The notes below the pieces were generated by a model that did not search any database, had not been told where the DNA came from, and saw nothing but the letters and a program-made list of their open reading frames with translations. A program made the position numbers and the translations under genes. This document shows positions 26,244-34,020 of a DNA stretch of 64,000 nt, piece by piece. Within the stretch, counting starts at the first letter, position 1, and each line of letters starts with the position of its first letter. This DNA comes from Lentimicrobium sp. (lineage in GTDB: Bacteria; Bacteroidota; Bacteroidia; Bacteroidales; Lentimicrobiaceae): positions 1 to 64,000 of the forward strand of contig JAHYJC010000024.1 of NCBI GenBank assembly GCA_019429275.1, read 5' to 3'.

Positions 26244-27127
26244 TGCCTTTTGGTTTTATGAATCAGATACCTGAATATCATGTTGAAAATGAGAATAATA
26301 ACCAACAGCAGAAAAGCTGCAAACATAAGTGCGGCATCGTACATGGGTATTGAGAGCATTTCGCCGTAATTGTTGGCTATAAGCGCAGGTAGTGGATAGG
26401 CGGCATCCAGGGGATTGATTGAAACCTTTACTACATTTCCAACCACCATCATTACTGCAATGGTTTCACCGAAAGCTTTGGCAATGCCCAACCCGTAAGC
26501 TGAGATAATTCCCGGAAAGTTTCCCCTGATGACCACATGTTTTACCGATTCCCAGCGAGTAGCACCAAGTGAAAGCGAAGCTTCGCGCAGCCCGACCGGC
26601 ACTGTGTTGAAAATCTCAATCAACATATTCAGGATGTAGGGAATACACATCACTGCCAATACTATGCCACCCGATAATACTGAATAACCTGATGATGTTG
26701 TATTAAATACCGGTGCCACGTATTTCGAAACAAACGGAACAATGATCAAAATGCCCCAGACACCATAGATGACCGATGGTAGCCCGGCAAGTACATCAAT
26801 AACCGGATGCATGACTTTGATCAATTGCTTAGACGAGAACTGTGTTAGATAAATGGCTGCCAGCAGGCAAACCGGCAGGGTGAACAGAAAACTTAGCACA
26901 GTAACATAGAGTGAGCCTGCGATAAATGGCCAGAACCCGAATTCACCTTTTGATGGAGCCCACTGCGATGAAAAAATCAGGCTAAAAAATGATTGTTGGT
27001 CAAATAATGGAGCGGCTTTCAAATATAAGCCTGTTCCTATAATCAGCGGCAACGACAAAATGGTGATCAGTGAGGTGATCATCCAAAATCCCGTGATTTT
27101 GTCAAAGATTTTTCGCCTTAATTGCAT
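26240..27127 (-). CDS. pstC: Phosphate ABC transporter permease PstC
   Basis: A 295-residue inner-membrane permease. The EAA loop is REASLSLGATRWESVKHVVI, followed by GLGIAKAFGETIAVMMVVGN, the PstC hallmark. About six transmembrane helices are visible. It starts 33 bp after pstS and overlaps pstA by 4 bp. Confidence 0.9.
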   Translation of the reverse strand: MQLRRKIFDKITGFWMITSLITILSLPLIIGTGLYLKAAPLFDQQSFFSLIFSSQWAPSKGEFGFWPFIAGSLYVTVLSFLFTLPVCLLAAIYLTQFSSKQLIKVMHPVIDVLAGLPSVIYGVWGILIIVPFVSKYVAPVFNTTSSGYSVLSGGIVLAVMCIPYILNMLIEIFNTVPVGLREASLSLGATRWESVKHVVIRGNFPGIISAYGLGIAKAFGETIAVMMVVGNVVKVSINPLDAAYPLPALIANNYGEMLSIPMYDAALMFAAFLLLVIILIFNMIFRYLIHKTKRQ

Positions 27128-27160
27128 TGCCTGACTCTTAAAAGCCTGATTTGTTCTATC

Positions 27161-28099
27161 TTACCTGATTTTTTCAAGGTATTCCTCAATTTTTGCCTGA
27201 TCAATGGGTACATAACCGGCTTCCATCACGAATCTCTGGCCCTCGGTAAGGCACCAGCGTAAAAAATCATGGGTAGCTTTTTTAACCGGCTTGCCTTTCG
27301 AAACAAAATACAGTTCGCGTGCAGGAGGTGAAGGATAAATTCCATCAGCTATCGCCTTCAGCACACCATCAAAGCTTTCGTAAAAATCCTCTTCATAATC
27401 AATCGTGCCGTTGCCGTTGATGTCGATGGGAATGACTTCCATGCCCGGGCGCTTTTTACCGGTAACTATATCGTAAGCGTAAATGGTGTTGTTGAACCCT
27501 ATGCCCAACCTGTCTTTGGCAACGGCTTCGGCCAATCCCGGATCACCATAAATACCGATTCCAAGCAGGTTTTCCTGCTTGCCACCAAGGTATTTTGCCC
27601 AGGTTTCTGCCGCTCCGCAGGCATCTGAACGGGTATAAACCATAATTTTTTCTATTGAAGGAATTCTCAGTAGATTTCCCCAGTCTGGAGTTTTATTTTC
27701 TATAAAAATCCGGGTGAAATCTTCTTTTTTAAGTCCCTGTTTTTTTATTGTCTCCAGAAATGGATTCTGATCGCTGATGGTTGGAACCACGGCATCGATG
27801 GTAAGTCCTACCCACCAAACTCCCTGGTCTTTCTCTTCCTGGGCAATTTCTCTTGAAAACATGCCCAGATCAACTGCACCTGCCAGCGCATCGGCCATGC
27901 CTTTGCCGGCACCGCCGCCCGATATGTTGAACCTGACTTCAGGATTCACTTTTTTATACTCTTCCGACCATTTTACGGCCAGCGGGTAAAGTGCAAAAGC
28001 TCCCGAAAGGCTAATGGTCTGATCTTTTTTCTTCTGCGATGCGCAGGAGGTAAATAGCGTGAGTGCAGCCATGCAAATCAATAATCCTGTCTTTTTCAT
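27161..28099 (-). CDS. pstS: Phosphate-binding lipoprotein PstS
   Basis: A 312-residue periplasmic phosphate-binding protein of the PBP-like family, anchored as a lipoprotein (lipobox LFTSC, Cys at residue 19). Family stretches are LSGAFALYPLAVKWSEEY, FNISGGGAGKGMADALAGAV with the usual substrate-binding Ser/Gly loop, and SDACGAAETWAKYLGG. It passes phosphate to PstCAB. It starts 5 bp after the porin gene, so the two are co-transcribed. Confidence 0.9.
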   Translation of the reverse strand: MKKTGLLICMAALTLFTSCASQKKKDQTISLSGAFALYPLAVKWSEEYKKVNPEVRFNISGGGAGKGMADALAGAVDLGMFSREIAQEEKDQGVWWVGLTIDAVVPTISDQNPFLETIKKQGLKKEDFTRIFIENKTPDWGNLLRIPSIEKIMVYTRSDACGAAETWAKYLGGKQENLLGIGIYGDPGLAEAVAKDRLGIGFNNTIYAYDIVTGKKRPGMEVIPIDINGNGTIDYEEDFYESFDGVLKAIADGIYPSPPARELYFVSKGKPVKKATHDFLRWCLTEGQRFVMEAGYVPIDQAKIEEYLEKIR

Positions 28100-28104
28100 T
28101 GGAT

Positions 28105-29388
28105 TTATTTTTCTGGTGAATCTTTTTGACTGAATAAATTGGGAGTTAAGGTCAGCTGCAGATAGAAAAACTGCGCAAATTTATCCTGACTTACATTTTG
28201 TATAATTTTCAAAGATTCTGTTGGGAGAAAAAAGCAATAACCGGCTTCAAAGTTCCCCCAACTACTGAACCTGAAGTTCAGGATGAGGTCGTTCTCAAAT
28301 CCAAGCTTTTTGTCATCAGGGGTTTGAGGATTAGTTTGGGCAAGGGCAAAGTAATGGGCGGTGTTTTTAAGGCTGATTTTTTTTGAAAACCTGTAATCCA
28401 GCCACAGGTAATAATCTGCGACTCCTCCGCTCACTGTCTGTTTAGCGTAGTTGGTGAAATAATCCATTGCTCCAAAATAGAGGTGACGGTTTCCGTAAAG
28501 CGGATCGAACAGATGGTCCGTATTCTGGGTTCCGGGTGTTTTTTTGTTTCCGCTCAGGTATCCTGTTCCAGCTCCGGTGGTAAAAGTCCCAAAGTTGTAA
28601 CTTGCAACGGCATCAAACAGCAAAGCACTGAGGTTGTAGCCTTTCTGGCTTTTTCCGTATTGATAGTACAAATTGCTCCAGGCACTGAAATTGTTTTCTT
28701 TGTATTCCCCGAAAAGTCCGGTGGTATGCCTGAAATTCATTGGATTGGTGGTGTCGGTTTTGGTGATTCCGGCAGAAATGTGCAACAGCGAGAGTTTGAG
28801 TTGATTGTTGAATTTGTAGTTCAACCAGAGGAAATTCAGCGATTTGATGCGTGATGATGGATAGGGATTTTCGGCAAGGGTATCGGTGAGAGTGTTCCAT
28901 GAAGCACCGAGGTGAAGGTTCCATTTGTCGGGACTCAATTTAAAAACCAGGGCGTCATAACTTTTTCCATTCTGATTCCAGTTGCGGTTGCCAAGCAGTC
29001 GTTTGCTGTCGTAAACCAGCTGCTGACGCCCTGCCGAAATCCAGGCAGATTTGCCAAGTTTTACTTCAGCATAAGCTTCCAGAAGATCAAGAGAAGGATT
29101 ATCGCCAACCCCCGATGTGCTCATTTTTGACTGGTCGCCCCAAATCCTGACATCCTGGGGTGTAAATTTCAGTTTCAGGTTGGCGGTTTCATATCCAAAG
29201 GTCATCCGGGTCCTCTGAGATATGAACATCGCCGGGTTTGAACCTTCAGTGCTGAGTTTTTGATATCCATCGCGGATCTCAAAACGATTGCGGAATTGGG
29301 CATCGACACTAAACTGGGCAAAAAGTGCCGGAGACCATAAAACAAAGAAAGTGATGGAGGCTGAGATAAATTTTCTGTAATATTTCAT
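28105..29388 (-). CDS. Outer-membrane porin, alginate-export-like family
   Basis: A 427-residue beta-barrel protein with a signal peptide ending near ALFAQ (residue 25). The N-terminal pattern FSVDAQFRNRFEIRDGYQKL, with SQRTRMTFGYETANLKLKFT further on, matches Bacteroidota alginate-export-type or phosphate-selective porins, and the rest alternates aromatic and polar residues like a barrel, finishing with an aromatic strand (FAQFFYLQLTLTPNLF). Its place as the first gene of the pst run suggests it lets phosphate through the outer membrane. Real specificity cannot be read from sequence. Confidence 0.78.
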   Translation of the reverse strand: MKYYRKFISASITFFVLWSPALFAQFSVDAQFRNRFEIRDGYQKLSTEGSNPAMFISQRTRMTFGYETANLKLKFTPQDVRIWGDQSKMSTSGVGDNPSLDLLEAYAEVKLGKSAWISAGRQQLVYDSKRLLGNRNWNQNGKSYDALVFKLSPDKWNLHLGASWNTLTDTLAENPYPSSRIKSLNFLWLNYKFNNQLKLSLLHISAGITKTDTTNPMNFRHTTGLFGEYKENNFSAWSNLYYQYGKSQKGYNLSALLFDAVASYNFGTFTTGAGTGYLSGNKKTPGTQNTDHLFDPLYGNRHLYFGAMDYFTNYAKQTVSGGVADYYLWLDYRFSKKISLKNTAHYFALAQTNPQTPDDKKLGFENDLILNFRFSSWGNFEAGYCFFLPTESLKIIQNVSQDKFAQFFYLQLTLTPNLFSQKDSPEK

Positions 29389-29449
29389 TCCGGGAAGGGG
29401 ATTTTGACATTAGCAAAAATATGCCTGTCAGACTTACGGGAAAACAGTT

Positions 29450-29504
29450 TTTAAACGTAAGGTTAAAATACGTTTAAAGGCTTATGGGTACGTTTAAAAA
29501 CGTA
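29450..29504. promoter_or_regulatory. Cluster of TACGTTT heptamers with a 7-2-7 palindrome
   Basis: Four copies of the heptamer TACGTTT or its complement lie upstream of the porin-pst genes: AAACGTA at 29453-29459, TACGTTT at 29469-29475, TACGTTT at 29489-29495 and AAACGTA at 29498-29504. The last two form a perfect inverted pair with a 2-bp spacer (TACGTTT-AA-AAACGTA), the 7-2-7 arrangement used by NarL-family response regulators. The two direct copies are exactly 20 bp apart. A NarL-family regulator is encoded immediately upstream. Confidence 0.65.
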
Positions 29505-29514
29505 GTGCTTTCAA

Positions 29515-30156
29515 TCAAACCTCAACTATGCCATTTCTGATGGCAAACATTACCATACCTGCGGTATTTTTTGAATCGGTTTTCAGAAGAAGATTTTCAC
29601 GGTGTTTATCAACCGTGCGTTTGCTGATGCGGAGCAGATCGGCTATCTCCTGATTTGAAAGGCCCTGGCATATGCGGTAAAGGATTTCAATCTCTCTATC
29701 CGAAAGTTCACCGGGTTTTGCAGGTTTAACCTTTTTGCTGATATTGCGTAAAATGCTGCTCAGAATTTCGGGAGAAAAATAGTTGTGTCCTGCCGCTACA
29801 TTTCTGATGCACTCTTCAACATCCTGAATGCCTGAGTTTTTAAGCATAAAACCTTTGGCTCCGGCATTAATCATTCGGGTATAATAGTCCTCGTCGGCAA
29901 ACATGGAAAGAGCAATGATTTTCAAATCGGGTTGCAAAGCCAAAGCCCTTCGGGTGGTTTCAATTCCGTCTATGCCAGGCATGCTGATGTCCATAAATAT
30001 CAGTCCGGGCTTAGGATTGTCCAGTATTTTCAGGAACTCTTCGCCATCTGAAGCCTCCACAACCTGTGAAACAAAGGGCATTGAATTTAGCAACAGCTTC
30101 AGACCTTCTCTGAAAAGCTTGTGGTCATCGACAAGGAAAATGGTTAATGCCTGCAT
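29515..30156 (-). CDS. NarL/LuxR-family response regulator
   Basis: A 213-residue two-component regulator. The receiver domain (about 4-122) has the acidic pair in FLVDDHKLFREGLKLLL, phospho-acceptor Asp in LIFMDISMPGIDGIE (residue 56), and the Lys in GAKGFMLKNS. The LuxR-type helix-turn-helix lies at about 150-210 (LSDREIEILYRICQGLSNQE, then ISKRTVDKHRENLL). The partner histidine kinase gene is 47 bp upstream. The stop codon is only 11 bp from the heptamer cluster that precedes the porin-pst genes, which makes pst a likely target. Confidence 0.92.
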   Translation of the reverse strand: MQALTIFLVDDHKLFREGLKLLLNSMPFVSQVVEASDGEEFLKILDNPKPGLIFMDISMPGIDGIETTRRALALQPDLKIIALSMFADEDYYTRMINAGAKGFMLKNSGIQDVEECIRNVAAGHNYFSPEILSSILRNISKKVKPAKPGELSDREIEILYRICQGLSNQEIADLLRISKRTVDKHRENLLLKTDSKNTAGMVMFAIRNGIVEV

Positions 30157-30203
30157 TTTTCAAATGTTAATGGTGTTTCGCAATTAAAAAAACCTACATA
30201 TTG

Positions 30204-31154
30204 TTAATTTTTTTCAATCACCACATTTACCCTCACCCCTTCATTGGGCATGGTGAAAATGTCGATGCTCCCGTTCAGTGATTTCACCCTCGATTGAATA
30301 TTGGAGAAACCCATCCCTTCGCTTGTAGTTTCAAGAATGCCCTTGTCGAATCCAATACCATCATCAAGGTAATCGAGTTTGAGTGAGTCCTTGTCGTCGA
30401 GGAGAGAGATAAATATATTTTTGGCATTGGAGTGCTTCAATGAGTTTGAAATAAGCTCACAGATTACCCGGTAAAGCAGCACTTCGGTATTGTATGAGTA
30501 GCGCTGATCACCGAGGTTTGAATCGAAATTAATGCTCAAAGATACAGTAGGAGGTAATCTTGAAATAAAGGATTTTACAGCTTTTTTCAGACCAAAATTG
30601 TTAAGAACGTGAGGGCTGAGTTTGTTTGAAATTTCTTTGAGTGAAGTAATGGATTCATTAATCAGTTTCTCAGCATTTTCCAGAACTTTATTTCCGTTAA
30701 GGGATTGTTCCTGGCTCCGGCTGCCCGAAATTGCCATTTTTACTGATGAAAGCAAGGGTCCCAGTCCATCATGCAGTTCCTTTGAAAAGTTCAGGCGTTC
30801 TTTTTCTTCGGTTCTGACAATGGCCGAAAGTACCCTCGATTCATTCTCTTTCCTGAGTTCATCCATGCGTTTCTGAATGTTGAAGATTCGCTTGATGAAG
30901 ATGAGACTTCCCAGCATGAGTATAGAAATTACAACACCGGTCCAGGTGCTCAACATTCCGGTTATCAGCCTGCTCTGGCTATTCGAAAAAAGTTGAAAAT
31001 ACTCAAATACCCTGCGGATGGCCATCAGCAAAAATCCTATAGAAATAATCCACCAGGCAATGTTGGTTTTTGTCCGGCGCGTAAGTGAAAGCGCAATAAT
31101 GGCTGCCACAAACTGCAATACAATAGAAATAATAAGAGCTACTTTTACCGTCAT
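30204..31154 (-). CDS. NarX/DesK-type sensor histidine kinase
   Basis: A 316-residue membrane histidine kinase with about three transmembrane helices in the first 95 residues (IISIVLQFVAAIIALSL; WWIISIGFLLMAIRRVF; GVVISILMLGSLIFI) and no large periplasmic sensor. A coiled-coil linker leads to a HisKA_3 dimerisation domain with the phospho-acceptor His in SKELHDGLGPLLSSVKMAI. The HATPase domain has the N box near RVICELISNSLKHSNAKNIF and the G box DDGIGFDKG, then SEGMGFSNIQSRV. The short extracytoplasmic part suggests it senses membrane state or works with another membrane protein, perhaps the Pst transporter. This is inferred only. Confidence 0.9.
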   Translation of the reverse strand: MTVKVALIISIVLQFVAAIIALSLTRRTKTNIAWWIISIGFLLMAIRRVFEYFQLFSNSQSRLITGMLSTWTGVVISILMLGSLIFIKRIFNIQKRMDELRKENESRVLSAIVRTEEKERLNFSKELHDGLGPLLSSVKMAISGSRSQEQSLNGNKVLENAEKLINESITSLKEISNKLSPHVLNNFGLKKAVKSFISRLPPTVSLSINFDSNLGDQRYSYNTEVLLYRVICELISNSLKHSNAKNIFISLLDDKDSLKLDYLDDGIGFDKGILETTSEGMGFSNIQSRVKSLNGSIDIFTMPNEGVRVNVVIEKN

Positions 31155-31169
31155 GGCTATTGCTTTTTA

Positions 31170-31177
31170 CAAAGGTA
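31170..31177 (-). promoter_or_regulatory. TAnnTTTG -7 promoter element for the two-component genes
   Basis: TACCTTTG on the minus strand, 15 bp before the kinase ATG, so the leader would be about 10 nt. Confidence 0.45.
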
Positions 31178-31321
31178 GAAAAGGATCGCTAATCAGGATC
31201 GTTACTTTCTGTTTATCTCACTGTTTCGAATTATCTTAGTCTCTCCTTAAATCAGCAACCCCAGCCTGCTAGCAACATGCAATCCAAAATCAGCAATCCG
31301 AAATCAAAAATCCGAAATTAT

Positions 31322-33187
31322 TTATCCCTGTTTCTGCATGGCTTTAGGCCCAATCATGTTTTTTGGATCAAGCACTTCGTCGAGTTGTTGTTTGGTCATC
31401 AGTTTCTGCTCCAGCACAAGATCATAAACACTGCGGTTGCCCTCTAGTGCTTCTTTGGCCAGTTTGTTTGATGCCTCATAGCCTATTACCGGATTCAGTG
31501 CGGTTACCAATCCAATACTGTTATAAACCATTTCGCGGCAGCGATCTTCGTTGGCTGTAATTCCTTTTATACATCTGTGGTTGAGTGTGTTCATACCGTT
31601 TTTCAGCATTTCTACTGATTCGAAAAGGCTGTAAACAATAATCGGCTCCATAACGTTTAGTTCAAGTTGTCCTGCTTCAGCGGCAAGCGTTACAGTAAGA
31701 TCATTGCCAATAACTTTGAAGGCAATCTGGTTCACCACTTCGGGTATAACAGGATTCACTTTTCCGGGCATGATGGTGCTTCCGGGCTGCATAGGAGGCA
31801 GATTGATTTCATTTAATCCGGCTCGTGGGCCTGATGACAACAGCCTGAGATCGTTTGAAATTTTTGAAAGTTTGACCGCCAGTCGCTTAACCGCCGATGA
31901 ATACATGATGAAGGCTCCGGTATCCTGAGTGGCTTCTACCAGGTTGGTAGCCAGCACAATAGGTGTGCCTGTGATTTCGCGTAGGTGTTTAATCACGATA
32001 CCACTATATGCAGGGTCAGCATTAATTCCTGTGCCAATGGCAGTACCACCCATATTGACCTCCAGAAAAAGCTCTACATTCTGGTTCAGCCTGGCAATCT
32101 CTTCTTCAAGCATTACAGCATAGGCTTCAAATGCTTGCCCCAGGGTCATAGGAACGGCATCCTGCAGCTGTGTGCGGCCCATTTTAATTACATGGGCAAA
32201 TTCTACTGCTTTTTGTTTGAACGAGGCAATCAGATCAATCAGCACTTCCACCAGCTTTTCGTTGCTGCGGATCAGGGCAATTTTTATGGCTGTGGGATAG
32301 GCATCGTTGGTCGATTGCGATAGGTTTACGTGGTTGTTTGGATGGCAAAATTCATATTGCCCGCGCTCATGGCCCAGGATTTCAAGAGCCCGGTTGGCAA
32401 TGACTTCATTTGCATTCATGTTGGTGGAGGTTCCGGCGCCTCCCTGAATCATATCTACCACAAAGTGGAAAGTGTATTTGCCATTAATAATTTCGTTGCT
32501 TGCCCTGACAATGGCATCGGCGAGTGATTTGCTCAGCAATCCCAGATCGTAATTTGCTTTTGCCGCCGCCAGCTTTACCATGGCCAGCGATTCCGCAAAA
32601 ACAGGAAAGAAATTGAGCTGAACCCCTGAAATGTTAAAGTTTTCCAGGGCACGCAGTGTTTGAATGCCATAGTAATATTCGTAGGGCACCTCCCTGTAGC
32701 CGAGCAGATCATGCTCGGTGCGGGTGCGGCCCGATTCATATTGTGCGGCAGAACTAATCATGCGTGCATTGGCCTGGCGCATACGGCGCGAAATTACCTT
32801 CGAAATATTTGAAAAAATCTTTAGCGCTGTGGGGCCATTCTGCTCAAAGAAATCTTTACGCAGCAATAGTGCCGTGGTTTTATGTTTTGCTCTTGCGCTG
32901 GTGCTGTGCGGCGATTCCTCTGTCAGAGATCCTTCGCCCAGAAAATCGAACCGGCTGAAATAACTCAATTTGGTTTCGGCACCCAGTGCAGATTTTTTAA
33001 AAAGCTCAACCTCGCCTTCGTAAATTATAAAAACAGCTTGGCGGGGACCACTTTCCTGAAAAAGAAATTCACCTGCATTAAAATTTCGCTTCTCAACCGA
33101 AGCCACTACTTTCTCTATTTCTTGGGCAGTTAGGCCTTTGAAGAGTTCAATTTCTGTAATAAAACGGTTTAAGTTTTTGATTTCCAT
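31322..33187 (-). CDS. aspA: Aspartate ammonia-lyase with N-terminal cyclic-nucleotide-binding-like domain
   Basis: A 621-residue fusion. Residues 1-145 resemble a cyclic-nucleotide-binding domain (NAGEFLFQESGPRQAVFIIY, then GEVELFKK). The usual Arg of the phosphate-binding cassette is not evident (FLGEGSLTEESPHSTSARA), so binding of cAMP is doubtful. Residues from about 155 (RTEHDLLGYREVPYEYYYGI) form a complete aspartase/fumarase-family lyase, with a substrate loop GSTIMPGKVNPVIPEV and SQSTNDAYPTAIKIAL typical of aspartases. The enzyme interconverts aspartate with fumarate and ammonia. Standard aspartases are about 470 residues, which agrees with the C-terminal part. No helix-turn-helix is present, so the extra domain is probably an allosteric or structural module. 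Confidence 0.88.
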   Translation of the reverse strand: MEIKNLNRFITEIELFKGLTAQEIEKVVASVEKRNFNAGEFLFQESGPRQAVFIIYEGEVELFKKSALGAETKLSYFSRFDFLGEGSLTEESPHSTSARAKHKTTALLLRKDFFEQNGPTALKIFSNISKVISRRMRQANARMISSAAQYESGRTRTEHDLLGYREVPYEYYYGIQTLRALENFNISGVQLNFFPVFAESLAMVKLAAAKANYDLGLLSKSLADAIVRASNEIINGKYTFHFVVDMIQGGAGTSTNMNANEVIANRALEILGHERGQYEFCHPNNHVNLSQSTNDAYPTAIKIALIRSNEKLVEVLIDLIASFKQKAVEFAHVIKMGRTQLQDAVPMTLGQAFEAYAVMLEEEIARLNQNVELFLEVNMGGTAIGTGINADPAYSGIVIKHLREITGTPIVLATNLVEATQDTGAFIMYSSAVKRLAVKLSKISNDLRLLSSGPRAGLNEINLPPMQPGSTIMPGKVNPVIPEVVNQIAFKVIGNDLTVTLAAEAGQLELNVMEPIIVYSLFESVEMLKNGMNTLNHRCIKGITANEDRCREMVYNSIGLVTALNPVIGYEASNKLAKEALEGNRSVYDLVLEQKLMTKQQLDEVLDPKNMIGPKAMQKQG

Positions 33188-33208
33188 GATATAATTAAGT
33201 TTTTTGAT

Positions 33209-33748
33209 TTATTTTATCCTGTCATGTTTTACCCATATCAGGTCGTTTGTGTTATAACCGATCTTACCTGCAACTTTCAGGTAGTTTTCTCTAATCTCGT
33301 CAGGAATTGACGTTTCGCGACTCAGGATCCATAAATATTTGAGGCTTGCTCCTGCAACCAGCGCATATTTATATTCCTCATCCAATCCAATTACATTGTA
33401 TCCGGAATAAAACGGCCCGAAAAATGACACCTTCAGCAGGGCAATGTTGTCGTCTCCGACAAATTTTGCCTTTCCAATTGCCTGTGTCCATTCTTTCTTT
33501 ACAACGTTATATCCTTGATTGTCAACCTTAATATTCCCGTTTTTGTTTAATGAATATTGGGCAGTAGTGTTATCAAGATTCTTTTCATACTTAAAATCCA
33601 GCCTGGCAATCTCATACCATTTACCCAGATATTTTTCTTTATCGAAGGGTTTAACGGCAACTGCTCCTTCCGGTATTGTTGCACAGGAGTAAAATCCTGC
33701 CAGAACAGCAGCCAAAAAGCCGGACTGAATCATTTTATTTGTTTTCAT
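33209..33748 (-). CDS. blc: Lipocalin family (Blc-like) lipoprotein
   Basis: A 179-residue bacterial lipocalin. After a signal sequence that ends in a weak lipobox (LAGFYSC, Cys at 22) comes the first lipocalin motif, KYLGKWYEIARLDFKYEKN (GxW). Later stretches GPFYSGYNVIGLDEEYKYAL and LKYLWILSRETSIPDE fit the Blc/apolipoprotein D family, which binds lipids at the outer membrane. The frame opens at 33868, but only the start at 33748 gives a signal peptide. Confidence 0.88.
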   Translation of the reverse strand: MKTNKMIQSGFLAAVLAGFYSCATIPEGAVAVKPFDKEKYLGKWYEIARLDFKYEKNLDNTTAQYSLNKNGNIKVDNQGYNVVKKEWTQAIGKAKFVGDDNIALLKVSFFGPFYSGYNVIGLDEEYKYALVAGASLKYLWILSRETSIPDEIRENYLKVAGKIGYNTNDLIWVKHDRIK

Positions 33749-33884
33749 TTCGTTGAAAATTAAGTGAATATCATTTGCCGGAATCTCTGTATTTTCTGAT
33801 GCAGGGATTTCATTGCTTAAAAAAGTGCAGTTCACGGTTTCTGTGTAATGAAATTCTTTTATACACATACTGGAGCTGACTGTA

Positions 33885-33892
33885 CAAAGTTA
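33885..33892 (-). promoter_or_regulatory. TAnnTTTG -7 promoter element for the lipocalin gene
   Basis: TAACTTTG on the minus strand. With the preferred start at 33748 the leader would be about 130 nt, longer than most here. Confidence 0.4.
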
Positions 33893-34020
33893 CCCTTATT
33901 CCTTGTCTTTTGGTTGAAAGTTGGCCTGATAATTTTAAAAGGAAGTAAGCTTTGCGTGTATTTAATCCGGCTGCATTTATGTTAGATTTTTCCGCCTGAG
34001 TAGCTCTCCGGAAAAGAAAA

